A stretch of 64,000 nt of DNA from assembly GCF_033100115.1 (NCBI RefSeq), contig NZ_CP136910.1, forward strand, positions 5,410,001 through 5,474,000, written 5' to 3'. How positions within the stretch are numbered: the first letter of the stretch is position 1; each line of letters starts with the position of its first letter. The stretch comes from Anaerocolumna sp. AGMB13020. Lineage in GTDB: Bacteria > Bacillota > Clostridia > Lachnospirales > Lachnospiraceae. Positions 44,546 through 53,574 of this stretch are shown here, in pieces. The notes under the pieces are model-generated. The model did no database searches, was not told the origin of the DNA, and saw nothing but the letters and a program-made list of their open reading frames with translations. The translations under genes and the position numbers were made by a program.

Positions 44546-44758
44546 ACTGTCCCTTATTATCCCATGGAAGTGATTAAGCAGACCGTAATCTGTTAGATAT
44601 ACCTTTATGGAAAACTCCCAGATTATAAAACTGATTCAATATCCTTTTCTAGATATAACACCAGCTTTCCCAGGTTCTATATTTAGAAAAGGCAGATCAG
44701 ATTGAAAATTCTAAATGTAGTCTATTCGTTGAGGAGTGCTGTGTATTCCAGATACACT

Positions 44759-46195
44759 TTAGGTAAGTAAGGAGTCTTTTAATGCTTCATATAAAGCCTT
44801 AGATCCGTCAAGGATATCTTTCTCTGTCAGATTGGCGTAACCTAAGAGTATACCCGGCATTGAATTTTTCTTCGGATAAATATAATGAACATCCAGTCCA
44901 TATAATTTGATACTATGTGAGGCGGCATGACTTATAAGTTCCTGTTCAGTCAAATTGGTCTTAAAATAAACCACCAGATGAAGTCCGGCATGCTCCCCTT
45001 CAACAACAATGGAATCGCGAAAGATTTTTAAAGCTTGTAGCAGCAGGTCATGTTTGCTCTTATAAAGGGTTCTGATCTTATTTAGATGACGCTCAAAATA
45101 ACCATCTGCTAAAAAATGTGTTATGATATATTGATCTACACGGGAAACTGTAGAAGAAAATATTTTTAGATGGTTCTTATATAATTGGAGGAGTTGCTCC
45201 GGCAGTACCATATAGCCTACGCGGATAGCAGGTGCAATAGCTCTTGAAAAGGTTCCAAGATAGATCACTTTCTCGAATGAATCCATTCCTTTTAATGCAG
45301 GAATGGGTTTTCCTTTGTAACGAAATTCACTGTCATGGTCATCCTCAATAATATAGCGCTCTTGGTTAGAGGCAGCCCAGGAAAGCAATTCCTGGCGTCG
45401 TTTTACCGGCATGACTAAACCCAAAGGGTACTGATGTGATGGGGTTACATATACTATGTTGGCAGTAGTTTTTTGAAGCTTTTCTACCTGTATGCCGTTC
45501 TGATCCAGTTCAATCGGAAGGACTGGGTAATGCATATCTGTAAATATTTCATAAGCTCGTTTATAGGTTGGATTTTCCATGGCAATGACAGCAGAGCCAT
45601 CAACCTCCGCTTTATCCCTGTATAACCAATAAAAGAGACGGCAAAGAAGGAGAAGGAGATAATCTGTTCCAGCACCTACAATGATCTGTTCAGGTGTGCA
45701 GATAACTCCCCTGGAACTATACAAATATCCGGCAATAGCGGCTCTTAAAGTCTCATCACCCTGACTATCCCCTAAGAGAAAAAGCTCGTTATTATATTCG
45801 TTCATACAATCTTTGGAAAGTTTTCGCCAGACATTGTAGGGGAAACTTTTAATATCAATGGCGAAAGGAGAAAAATTGTACTGATAGATTTCCTTTACCT
45901 TTGGCTTAATTGTTTTTACTGAAACAGGAGCAGTTTGAATCGATGTAAGAGTAGAGATGGATGAAACATAAAACCCGCTTTTGGGGACCGCCTCTATATA
46001 ACCTTCCGAAACTAGCTGAGAATACGCCATGTCCACAGTATTACGGCTGATGTTAAGATGAGAGGCAAGATTCCTGGCAGAAGGGAGCTTATCGTGTTCC
46101 TTTAATCTGCTGTCCTTTATTTCGTTTTTGATATAAGAATAAATCTGTTCATACATAGGAACCTGGGCTTCCGTATCCAGAGGTATTGAAAACAT
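44759..46195 (-). CDS. MocR/PdxR-type regulator (GntR HTH fused to aminotransferase fold)
   Basis: 478 residues. N-terminal GntR winged helix (YEQIYSYIKNEIKDSRLKEHDKLPSARNLASHLNISRNTVDMAYSQLVSEGYIEAV, residues 14-68), then a class-I aminotransferase domain: GAGTDYLLLLLCRLF, YVTPSHQYPLG, YIIEDDHDSEFRYKG and LGTFSRAIAPAIRVGYMVLP, where the Lys that would bind PLP is replaced (TFSRAIAP rather than SKxxxP). MocR proteins sense PLP or an amine and control vitamin B6 or transport genes. Here no pdx gene is adjacent. The missing Lys needs an alignment check, but if true it argues against PLP Schiff-base formation. Confidence 0.85.
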   Translation of the reverse strand: MFSIPLDTEAQVPMYEQIYSYIKNEIKDSRLKEHDKLPSARNLASHLNISRNTVDMAYSQLVSEGYIEAVPKSGFYVSSISTLTSIQTAPVSVKTIKPKVKEIYQYNFSPFAIDIKSFPYNVWRKLSKDCMNEYNNELFLLGDSQGDETLRAAIAGYLYSSRGVICTPEQIIVGAGTDYLLLLLCRLFYWLYRDKAEVDGSAVIAMENPTYKRAYEIFTDMHYPVLPIELDQNGIQVEKLQKTTANIVYVTPSHQYPLGLVMPVKRRQELLSWAASNQERYIIEDDHDSEFRYKGKPIPALKGMDSFEKVIYLGTFSRAIAPAIRVGYMVLPEQLLQLYKNHLKIFSSTVSRVDQYIITHFLADGYFERHLNKIRTLYKSKHDLLLQALKIFRDSIVVEGEHAGLHLVVYFKTNLTEQELISHAASHSIKLYGLDVHYIYPKKNSMPGILLGYANLTEKDILDGSKALYEALKDSLLT

Positions 46196-46285
46196 GTTAA
46201 AGTCTCCTTAAGATATGTAATATAGCCTGGGAGAAATATAGATTATACCTCGTTCCCAGTATTTCGTAACTTTGCATGCAGCTAC

Positions 46286-46675
46286 TTATACCGCATTCTG
46301 TTTATCTCCGTCTATATGAAATATTCCTATCTCTTTGTAATGGTCTATCTTATAATTCACTGTATCCAGACTGTTTTGCAGTTCCTTCATCTGCTCCAGT
46401 ATGTGCTGTTTATGAAGAAGCAGAATATCCTTACGGGGCTCAACGGTTTCTTCGCCTTTCAGACATAGAATCATGAATTCTTTTATTTTTTCTATTGACA
46501 TACCAGAGTTCTTGAGACAACAGATTAAACCAATCCAGGCAATATCATCATCAGAAAATTTGCGGATACCGGTAGGGGTTCGTTTCACCAGGGGAAGAAG
46601 CCCTTCTTTGTCATAATATCTCAGAGTGTATATCGTTAGACCGGTTTTGGCTGAAACTTGCTTAATTGTATACAT
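46286..46675 (-). CDS. MerR-family transcriptional regulator
   Basis: 129 residues from the ATG at 46675 (GGGAGG upstream on the reverse strand). MerR HTH: MYTIKQVSAKTGLTIYTLRYYDKEGLLPLVKRTPTGIRKFSDDDI, then a helical dimer region of about 50 residues and a short tail without metal-binding Cys. It resembles the MerR group that controls aldo-keto reductase and detoxification genes. A MerR-type promoter with 19-base spacer stands in front of the aldo-keto reductase at 48593, 1.9 kb away, a plausible target. Located between the ClC and MocR genes, all on the reverse strand. Confidence 0.88.
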   Translation of the reverse strand: MYTIKQVSAKTGLTIYTLRYYDKEGLLPLVKRTPTGIRKFSDDDIAWIGLICCLKNSGMSIEKIKEFMILCLKGEETVEPRKDILLLHKQHILEQMKELQNSLDTVNYKIDHYKEIGIFHIDGDKQNAV

Positions 46676-46739
46676 AACGGATGCCTCCCGTGTTTTTATA
46701 ATCTGACTTAACCTTATCACAATCAAAATATACTGTCAA

Positions 46740-48305
46740 CTACACCTCAGGTACTTCCATAAGTGAAAATAAATGCTGACGCACCAATGGTTCTTCATCT
46801 GCATCTGTTAATAAAACCAAAAGATCTCCTGGGGTAAGAAGTGTATCTCCTTTTGGGATAAATTCACGATTATCCCTATTTACGGCTATGAGCAAGCAGT
46901 TGTCAGGCAGGTCTAGCTCTTTTATCTGTTTCCCTTCTGCATAAGAACCATGATGAATAACTACTTCAAAAGTGACCTTACGGTTATTATCTTCGGTTAA
47001 GACATCAGAGTCAGTATTATGTATCAGAATACGAAGTAGTGAATCATAAATGGGTTCACCTCTTAATAAATCTGCTGTGAAATAAGAGATGATTGAAATC
47101 ATGGTAAGAGGCAGCAAAGTAGTAAAAGAGCCAGTCATTTCAGAAAGAAGTATGATGCCGGTAAAAGGTGCGCGAACTATGGCACTAAAGAATCCACACA
47201 TCGATAAAATTACGATTGTATAAAAGCAATCAGAAGGCAGACCGATTTGAATGAATAACTTACCGGCAATGGCTCCTGCCAGAGCACCAATAATTAAGAA
47301 TGGGAAAAATATACCACCAGGAGCACCGGATCCAAAAGAAATAATTGAAAATAGTAGTTTAATCAAAAATGCGGCAAGAAGCGCTACAATACCAGTTCTG
47401 ATATCAATCTTCTCCAGCAAAATGTGACCTCCGCCCAATGCAAAGGGATAATAAATTCCAAGCAGACCCGCAAGAGCAAAAGGAATCATAATCTTAAAGC
47501 TTCCCATGAACTGAAAGTATTTTTTAAAAACCTTCTGTGTAAACAAAAGAGATCTATTGTAAATAACACCTAATACTCCAAGTAATATTCCGAGTAAAAG
47601 AATATACCAGTAATACGTTAATGGAATTTTTGAGATTGCACCAAACTGAAATATAGGGTTAGTACCAAAAAGCAATCCGGCTGTATAATCTCCAGCAACT
47701 GCCGCAGCCATTGCTGAGATACAGACAAGTGGAGAGAAATACTTGTAAATTTCTTCAAGGGTAAAAAGGGCACCTGCCAAAGGTGCGTTAAAAGCAGCAG
47801 ACAACCCCGCACCAGCACCGCTTGCGATAAGAACTTTCTTCTCAAACCTGGTACGTGCAAACTTATCGGCTATTCCTTCGGCTATGGAAGCTCCTAATTG
47901 GATAGACGGACCTTCTCTCCCAAGAGATAAACCGGCGGCAATCGAAAGCACACCTCCTGCAAATTTGCCTAATATGGTGTGGAACCAATTATGTTTAATA
48001 TTTCCAGAAATAATACCTTTTACCTGGGGAATACCGCTTCCATTGATATAGGGAACATATTTTATAAGTAGAGATGTGATGTATCCCATTGTTAATAGAA
48101 TTACCAGAAGTACGGGAATAAGTTTGGGATGAACTCTGAAATAGCTATACATTTCAAAAGAAAAAGTTTCTGCCTTACTGAGCAGATAGCGGTAAGCATT
48201 GGATACCAATCCAGCCAAAAGACCCGTTACGATACTTATCAGAATAATATGTGATTTTTGATACTTAGATGTTACTGCATGTTTGTAATTATTAACTTTT
48301 TTCAT
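46740..48305 (-). CDS. ClC family chloride channel/transporter with C-terminal TrkA-C domain
   Basis: 521 residues from the ATG at 48305; an upstream in-frame TTG at 48329 lies inside the RNA leader and is rejected. ClC signature loops: GSGIPQVKG, GREGPSIQLG (with the gating Glu of GREGP), and GSGAPGGIFFPFL; GAGLSAAFNAPLAGALFTLEE also matches. About ten membrane segments. The last 75 residues form a TrkA-C/RCK-C-like domain (GKQIKELDLPDNCLLIAVNRDNREFIPKGDTLLTPGDLLVLL), which often senses nucleotides in ion channels. With the gating Glu it is likely a proton-coupled chloride exchanger. Not a fluoride-specific ClC, whose selectivity loop differs. Its leader carries motif L. Confidence 0.92.
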   Translation of the reverse strand: MKKVNNYKHAVTSKYQKSHIILISIVTGLLAGLVSNAYRYLLSKAETFSFEMYSYFRVHPKLIPVLLVILLTMGYITSLLIKYVPYINGSGIPQVKGIISGNIKHNWFHTILGKFAGGVLSIAAGLSLGREGPSIQLGASIAEGIADKFARTRFEKKVLIASGAGAGLSAAFNAPLAGALFTLEEIYKYFSPLVCISAMAAAVAGDYTAGLLFGTNPIFQFGAISKIPLTYYWYILLLGILLGVLGVIYNRSLLFTQKVFKKYFQFMGSFKIMIPFALAGLLGIYYPFALGGGHILLEKIDIRTGIVALLAAFLIKLLFSIISFGSGAPGGIFFPFLIIGALAGAIAGKLFIQIGLPSDCFYTIVILSMCGFFSAIVRAPFTGIILLSEMTGSFTTLLPLTMISIISYFTADLLRGEPIYDSLLRILIHNTDSDVLTEDNNRKVTFEVVIHHGSYAEGKQIKELDLPDNCLLIAVNRDNREFIPKGDTLLTPGDLLVLLTDADEEPLVRQHLFSLMEVPEV

Positions 48306-48415
48306 TATAATACCTATTGTTTGCCACAATTACTTATGACATGCCACGAATTAGCAAGGTGAAAGAGTTTTATTGTGGCTGCCTTTCAAGTACAATTATT
48401 TTCTTTCATCTTTAA
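48306..48415 (-). ncRNA. Structured leader motif L, copy C (upstream of the ClC gene)
   Basis: Read on the reverse strand: AAGATGAAAGAAAA (segment a), TTGAAAGGCAGCCACA (GAAAGG box and b), CTCTTTCACCTT (a'), CGTGGCA (b'), a hairpin TGTCAT/GTGGCA, then CAATAGGTATTATA and ATG. Segment order and the boxes GAAAGG, GCCACA, CTTTCAC, GTGGCA and ATAGGT match copies A and B, while the intervening bases and the hairpin sequence differ but keep pairing. Confidence 0.65.
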
Positions 48416-48540
48416 ATATAAATGAATATAAATCATTTTATATTTCAAATTAAAATTATAGAACAAACCGATGGAAGGTACAAGGATTATATTAACTAAA
48501 AAAATAATTATTCATTATCGTTAAAATGTATATGTTTGCC

Positions 48541-48568
48541 TACACCCCTCACAATACACCCCTCACAA
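48541..48568. repeat. Two adjacent 14-base direct repeats
   Basis: TACACCCCTCACAA occurs twice in a row, 25 bases before the -35 box of the aldo-keto reductase promoter. A tandem activator site is possible. Confidence 0.5.
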
Positions 48569-48592
48569 AAATCACAGGTATAATAAAAACCA

Positions 48593-48623
48593 TTGACCTA
48601 GAGTGGGCTCTATGGGATATACT
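48593..48623 (+). promoter_or_regulatory. MerR-type promoter of the aldo-keto reductase gene
   Basis: TTGACC at 48593-48598 and TATACT at 48618-48623 are separated by 19 bases, the overlong spacer typical of MerR-activated promoters. The spacer contains the dyad CCTAGAG-TGGG-CTCTATGG. The intergenic stretch of 360 bases otherwise holds the ClC leader and the 14-base repeats. Confidence 0.65.
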
Positions 48624-48665
48624 AATAAATATAAATGATAAAATTTATTCTTAAGGGGGTTCACA

Positions 48666-49802
48666 ATGAATTACAGGAAGTTTGGAAACACAGATGTTAT
48701 GATTTCTGCTTTAGGGTTTGGATGTATGAGGCTGCCCGAATACGAAAAAGATGAAAAATGGTATATTGATGAGGACAAAGCGATACCGATGCTTCACAAG
48801 GCATATGAAAATGGTGTAAATTATTTTGATACAGCTCCGTATTATTGCCATCATAATAGTGAAATAACAGTTGGTAAGGCATTAAAACCAATGAGAGAAA
48901 AGGTTATAGTATCCACGAAGATGCCTGCTGATACCTGTAAAGTAACTGCTGATTACAGAAAACAACTGGAACAGAGTCTTCGTAAGCTGGATACGGACTA
49001 TATTGATTTCTATCACTTCTGGGGGCTAAACAGAGAGGAATATGACAACGTCGTATTGAAATTAAATTTATTAGAGGAAGCGAAGCGTGCGAAAGAAGAA
49101 GGATTGATTAAGCATATTTCCTTTAGTTTCCATGATAAACCGGAACAGATCAAATATATTATCGATACAGCAGAGGAAAGAGGCGTTCCCATGGAAACCA
49201 TGCTGGTGCAGTATAATCTTTTGGACAGGAGCAATGAAGAAATGATTCAGTATGCTGCTTCAAAAGGTCTGGGTGTTGTAGCGATGGGTCCTGTGGGAGG
49301 CGGAAGATTGGCTGCGCCAACAGATTTATATACGAAACTGACAGGCAAACCCTCCATTTCCACCTATGAACTTGCCTTTAAATTTGTCCTTGGCAATCCT
49401 TATTTAAGCTGTGCCTTATCCGGTATGGGAACCATGGATATGGTGGAGAAGAACCTGGTCATTGGAAGCAGCAAAGAAAGCCTGACAGAAGAGGAGTGGG
49501 CTAAACTCGGTGAATCTGTTGAGAATTTGAAGAAATTCAGTGAGCTCTATTGCACCGGATGTGCTTATTGCCAGCCCTGTCCTGCAGGTATTGATATACC
49601 TAAGATATTTAATTATTATACATATCATAATGTTTATGGATTAACAGAATATGCAAGGAACGAAATGGCAAACTATATAAAGAAAGACGGTAAGACCATA
49701 AGCAATTGCAAGGACTGCGGACTTTGTGAAAATAAATGTCCCCAGAGCTTAAAGATCAGAGAGGAACTTCGTAGAGTAGAAGGAATTCTTTCAGGGGTTT
49801 AA
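48666..49802 (+). CDS. Aldo-keto reductase with C-terminal 4Fe-4S ferredoxin-like domain
   Basis: 378 residues. AKR barrel: MNYRKFGNTDVMISALGFGCMRLPEY, FDTAPYYCHHNSEITVGKAL (catalytic Tyr), VIVSTKMP (Lys), DYIDFYHFWGL. The C-terminal 80 residues carry cluster-binding Cys patterns CTGCAYCQPCPAGIDIP and CKDCGLCENKCPQSL. Such fusions are common in anaerobic Firmicutes and probably couple a carbonyl or sugar substrate to an iron-sulfur electron path. Strong AAGGGGGT ribosome site. Likely controlled by a MerR regulator. Confidence 0.9.
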   Translation: MNYRKFGNTDVMISALGFGCMRLPEYEKDEKWYIDEDKAIPMLHKAYENGVNYFDTAPYYCHHNSEITVGKALKPMREKVIVSTKMPADTCKVTADYRKQLEQSLRKLDTDYIDFYHFWGLNREEYDNVVLKLNLLEEAKRAKEEGLIKHISFSFHDKPEQIKYIIDTAEERGVPMETMLVQYNLLDRSNEEMIQYAASKGLGVVAMGPVGGGRLAAPTDLYTKLTGKPSISTYELAFKFVLGNPYLSCALSGMGTMDMVEKNLVIGSSKESLTEEEWAKLGESVENLKKFSELYCTGCAYCQPCPAGIDIPKIFNYYTYHNVYGLTEYARNEMANYIKKDGKTISNCKDCGLCENKCPQSLKIREELRRVEGILSGV

Positions 49803-49924
49803 AGCTATTTTAGCTATAGTTCTATAGTCTCAGATTAGTTAGCATTTATATGAAATAACAAGCTGCCAGGTATGAAAGCAGCAGACTTATCAGGTTTCCC
49901 GGTATGGCTTGAGTATTTAGCAAG

Positions 49925-50039
49925 GTAGTAGAGAGAGAAAGAAAATCTAATATCGAAAGGTTGCCACACAAAACTTCTTTCACTCTTTTTAACAAGTGGC
50001 AGTATTGCAGGTTAGCCTGTGATAGGTGATGGTATAATT
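49925..50039 (+). ncRNA. Structured leader motif L, copy B (upstream of the SDR gene)
   Basis: Segments in order: GAGAGAAAGAAAATC (a), TATCGAAAGGTTGCCACA (box and b, 49952-49968), CTTCTTTCACTCTT (a', 49974-49987), AAGTGGCAGTAT (b', 49995-50001), hairpin CAGG-TTAG-CCTG (50008-50019), ATAGGTGAT, then ATG at 50040. Closest to copy A; the two share about three quarters of bases across 110 positions by eye although the downstream genes are unrelated. Confidence 0.7.
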
Positions 50040-51059
50040 ATGAAGATTCTTTTTATTGGTGGAACAGGTATTATCAGTGCTGCGATTTCTAGAGCATTGG
50101 TTAATGAAGGCCATGAATTATATCTGATAAACAGAGGAAGCAAAAATGCAGAGTTGGAAGGAAAGGCGAAGGTATTAATCGCTGATATCAAGGAGGAAGA
50201 AAAGGTTGCTGATCTAATAAAAGAGCATAACTTTGATGTAGTGGCAGATTTTATTGCTTTTGTACCTGCACAGCTTGAGCGGGATTACAGATTGTTTAAA
50301 GGAAAGACAAAGCAGTTTATATTTATCAGTTCAGCATCAGCCTATCAAAAGCCCCTCTCTGATTACCGGATTAATGAAGGAACCCCATTGTCAAACCCCT
50401 ACTGGGATTATTCCAGAAACAAGATTGCCTGTGAAGACTACCTGATGAAATTGTACCGGGAAGAAGGCTTCCCGGTAACGATTGTCAGACCAAGCCATAC
50501 CTATGATGAAAGAAGTGTACCTCTTGGTGTCCATGGAGCAAAGGGTAGTTATCAAGTCATTAAGCGGATGCTGGAAGGAAAAAAGGTTATTATACACGGT
50601 GATGGAACTTCCTTATGGACCATGACCCATAACAGTGATTTTGCCAAAGGATTTGTTGGTTTATTGGGTAACATACACGCTATTGGTGAGGCAGTGCAGA
50701 TTACCTCAGATGAATCACTTACCTGGAACCAGATTTATAAGGCTATAGCAGACGCACTGGGAGTGGAACTGAAAGCCTGCTATGTATCCTCAGAATTTCT
50801 GGACGCAGCCAGTACAGAGGATTTCAGAGGTTCCTTAATAGGGGATAAAGCTAATACAGTTGTGTTTGATAATACAAAGATCAAACGCCTGGTTCCTGGG
50901 TTCACTTGTACCAAGAGATTTGATCAGGGGGTAAAAGAGGTTATAGAGTACGTCTTAAGTCACCCGGATTATCAGAAAGAAGATCCTGAATTCGATGTTT
51001 GGTGTGATAAAGTAATCGCTGCATTGGATAATGCGGTAAAGGAAATAAAAAATAATTGA
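50040..51059 (+). CDS. NAD-dependent epimerase/dehydratase (extended SDR)
   Basis: 339 residues from the ATG at 50040; an in-frame GTG at 50019 falls inside the RNA leader. Rossmann start MKILFIGGTGIISAAISRAL (GxxGxxx), then FIFISSASAYQ and DYSRNKIACEDYL; the YxxxK motif appears as YSRNK. VIHGDGTSLWTMTHNSDFAKGFVGLLG matches CSP41-like and related atypical SDRs. Likely acts on a sugar nucleotide or sugar acid. The next two genes encode carbohydrate-active enzymes in the same direction, so it may belong to a glycan-degradation unit. Confidence 0.85.
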   Translation: MKILFIGGTGIISAAISRALVNEGHELYLINRGSKNAELEGKAKVLIADIKEEEKVADLIKEHNFDVVADFIAFVPAQLERDYRLFKGKTKQFIFISSASAYQKPLSDYRINEGTPLSNPYWDYSRNKIACEDYLMKLYREEGFPVTIVRPSHTYDERSVPLGVHGAKGSYQVIKRMLEGKKVIIHGDGTSLWTMTHNSDFAKGFVGLLGNIHAIGEAVQITSDESLTWNQIYKAIADALGVELKACYVSSEFLDAASTEDFRGSLIGDKANTVVFDNTKIKRLVPGFTCTKRFDQGVKEVIEYVLSHPDYQKEDPEFDVWCDKVIAALDNAVKEIKNN

Positions 51060-51064
51060 GTGCT

Positions 51065-51106
51065 ACATTGAAAGAAATATATTGAAAGAAATATATTGAA
51101 AGAAAC
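51065..51106. repeat. Three tandem copies of a 14-base unit
   Basis: The unit ATTGAAAGAAATAT is repeated three times between the SDR gene and the next start. It is AT-rich and may vary by slippage. Confidence 0.6.
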
Positions 51107-51138
51107 TATACAGGAAGAAAGAGGCAGAAGTAAGAAAT

Positions 51139-52068
51139 ATGGAATTTATTAAGGGTATAACCTTTGGGTCCTTTGCATTAAAGGGAAGTTTTGAAAAAGC
51201 AGCAGCGAAGGAAAGCTTGGCTAAGATGAAAGAAAGAACAGGTGCGGATTTTGTTATCCTTGTACCTGCCGGAATGCAGGAAAAGGCATACTCAGAAGAG
51301 ATAGACTATACCTCCCATCATACTCTTTCAGGGGAAGAAATAAAAGAAATGATTTATTATGCGAAAGCCTTAGGACTTCGCGTTGCTTTGAAACCTACGG
51401 TTAATTGCCTGGATGGAACCTGGAGAGCTCATATAAACTTTTTTGATAATGAGGTGCACTGCGAGCCCAAGTGGAGCAAGTGGTTTAAATCTTACACAGA
51501 TTTTCAGCTGCATTTTGCACGTATTGCACAGGAAACCGGTTGTGAAATGTTTATTGCCGGCTGTGAAATGGTTATGTCCCAGAGAAGGGAAGCAGAATGG
51601 CGTAAATTAATCGGGGATATCAAAGGGGTATTTCAGGGGCTGGTATCCTATAATACCGATAAATACCAGGAGGAACATGTAAGCTGGTGGGACTGCGTTG
51701 ATATCATATCCTCCAGTGGATATTATCCCAAAGGACATTGGGAGCAGGAGCTTGATCGTATCGAGAAAGTCGTAAAGAAGTTTGGTAAGCCTTTTTTCTT
51801 TGCAGAAGCTGGTTGTATGTCTACCGCAGGGTCCTTGCATGTTCCAAATGACTGGAATGTAAAAGGAGAAGTCGATTTACAAGAGCAGGCAGATTGGTAT
51901 CAGGAGATGTTTGAGACTGCATCCAAAAGAGACTGGGTATCCGGCTTCGGTTTATGGGACTGGGCATGGCGGCAGTATCACATCGAGGATGCAGATAAAG
52001 ATGGCGGTTACGATATCTATGGTAAACCGGCTGAAAAGGTAGTGAAGGATTTTTATACTGGGAAGTAA
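51139..52068 (+). CDS. GH113-like glycoside hydrolase
   Basis: 309 residues, no signal peptide, so intracellular. TIM-barrel pattern: KGITFGSFALKGSF, GADFVILVPAGMQEKAY, LRVALKPTVNCLDGTWRAHINFF, CEMFIAGCEMVMSQRREAEWR (acid/base Glu in GCEM), VDIISSSGYYPKGHW, and KPFFFAEAGCMSTAG (nucleophile Glu). The strand order and motif positions fit GH113, endo-mannanase-like proteins; substrate inferred only. It would cut imported oligosaccharides. In line with the GH88 gene that follows 92 bases later. Confidence 0.75.
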   Translation: MEFIKGITFGSFALKGSFEKAAAKESLAKMKERTGADFVILVPAGMQEKAYSEEIDYTSHHTLSGEEIKEMIYYAKALGLRVALKPTVNCLDGTWRAHINFFDNEVHCEPKWSKWFKSYTDFQLHFARIAQETGCEMFIAGCEMVMSQRREAEWRKLIGDIKGVFQGLVSYNTDKYQEEHVSWWDCVDIISSSGYYPKGHWEQELDRIEKVVKKFGKPFFFAEAGCMSTAGSLHVPNDWNVKGEVDLQEQADWYQEMFETASKRDWVSGFGLWDWAWRQYHIEDADKDGGYDIYGKPAEKVVKDFYTGK

Positions 52069-52160
52069 GCTGGATTTATAGAAAATTATAAATAGGAAAG
52101 AGTATCTGATAGATGTCTCAGTATAAATAAAGGCTGTGACAAGGGATAGAGGATCAACAA

Positions 52161-53327
52161 ATGAGACTGTTTGAGGAGAAAGTATCAATTAGTGAAAGTG
52201 AAATTGACCAGGCAATAGATTTTTGCATAACACAGGATAAAAAAATACTCCCGGGTTTTACACACAAGTTCAAAAAGGCATACAGCGTCGATAATTTTTA
52301 TGAAGGTACAGAGAACAGAGATTGGACAACAGGCTTTTGGACAGGAGAGCTTTGGCTGGATTATGAAAATTCCGGAGATGAGGCGTTTAAAGAAGCTGCC
52401 AATATACAGATAGATTCCTTTCTAGACCGTATTCAGCAATTGGAGGACGTGGATCATCATGACATGGGCTTTCTATTTTCACCTTCCTGTGTTGCCGGTT
52501 ATAAGTTAACCGGGAATGAAAACGGTAAGAAAGCTGCTTTGTTGGCAGCAGACCACCTAATCAGCCGCTACCACCCCGTTGGTGAATATATTCAAGCCTG
52601 GGGAAGTATGGATAGCCCGGATAACTGCCGTTTGATCATAGATTGCTTATTAAATCTGCCGCTGCTTTACTGGGCAAGTGAGATAACCGCAGATGTAAAA
52701 TACCGGGACATAGCAGAAAAGTATATTCATACAGCCTTAAAAAATGTTATAAGAGAAGATTATTCCACCTGGCATACCTTTTACTTTGATCTGAATACTG
52801 GAGAACCTTCCCATGGTGCCACCTGTCAGGGATACCGGGATGGATCAGCCTGGGCTAGGGGACAGGCCTGGGGAATCTATGGAATTGCACTAAGTTATGG
52901 TTATACCAGAAAGGAAGAATATCTTGACCTGTTTCGGAAGGTAACAGACTTTTTCTTACTAGCTCTGCCGGAGGATATGGTTCCATACTGGGATCTTGAG
53001 TTCAAAGAAGGCACTGAACAGCCAAGAGATTCCTCCTCAGCATCAATAGCAGCCTGTGGAATGCTGGAAATGGCTAAGTTTTTAGAGGAAGAAGAAAAAG
53101 CCTATTATAACGGATTGGCTGGGAAAATTCTGAAATCCCTGTATGATAATTACGCTGTGAAAGATCATAAAACCTCTAATGGACTGGTACTTCACAGCAC
53201 CTATTCGAACCGTTCGCCTTATAATACCTGTAATCATTACGGTGTAGACGAGTGCAATACCTGGGGAGATTATTTTTATCTGGAAGCACTGACCCGGTTA
53301 AAAAAGGACTGGAAATTATATTGGTAG
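52161..53327 (+). CDS. GH88 unsaturated glucuronyl hydrolase
   Basis: 388 residues, cytoplasmic (alpha/alpha barrel). Family marks: RDWTTGFWTGELWLDYE, VDHHDMGFLFSPSCVAGY (Asp of HDMGF), DNCRLIIDCLLNLPLLYWAS (second catalytic Asp), WHTFYFDLNTGEPSHGATCQGYRDGSAWARGQAWGIYG. Hydrates the delta-4,5 double bond of unsaturated uronic acid at the non-reducing end of oligosaccharides made by polysaccharide lyases. AGAGGA ribosome site. Together with the two genes before it suggests use of uronic-acid-containing glycans. Confidence 0.88.
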   Translation: MRLFEEKVSISESEIDQAIDFCITQDKKILPGFTHKFKKAYSVDNFYEGTENRDWTTGFWTGELWLDYENSGDEAFKEAANIQIDSFLDRIQQLEDVDHHDMGFLFSPSCVAGYKLTGNENGKKAALLAADHLISRYHPVGEYIQAWGSMDSPDNCRLIIDCLLNLPLLYWASEITADVKYRDIAEKYIHTALKNVIREDYSTWHTFYFDLNTGEPSHGATCQGYRDGSAWARGQAWGIYGIALSYGYTRKEEYLDLFRKVTDFFLLALPEDMVPYWDLEFKEGTEQPRDSSSASIAACGMLEMAKFLEEEEKAYYNGLAGKILKSLYDNYAVKDHKTSNGLVLHSTYSNRSPYNTCNHYGVDECNTWGDYFYLEALTRLKKDWKLYW

Positions 53328-53574
53328 CTGGATGCATGTTGGTGAAATTAATAAACGAAAACTGTATTGATAAGAAATTTATATTAAGATATATTCATTT
53401 AAAAGTAAAATTTGAAAATTAGTAAAAAACTTAAATTAATGAGGAAGAGATATTATCGTAAGCAAAGAATAGAAATAGGTAAGTATGAGAAACAAAATAG
53501 GAAAAGTCTGTGAAATAAAACGGAAAAAGTGGTAGAAAAAAAGAGAAATAAATAATACAAAAATTAGAAGCATA

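Noticed and set aside
48306..48415. Fluoride riboswitch before the ClC gene
   Set aside because: The conserved fluoride-riboswitch core (GGCGATG..., CTGATGG...) is missing and the protein is not of the fluoride ClC type.
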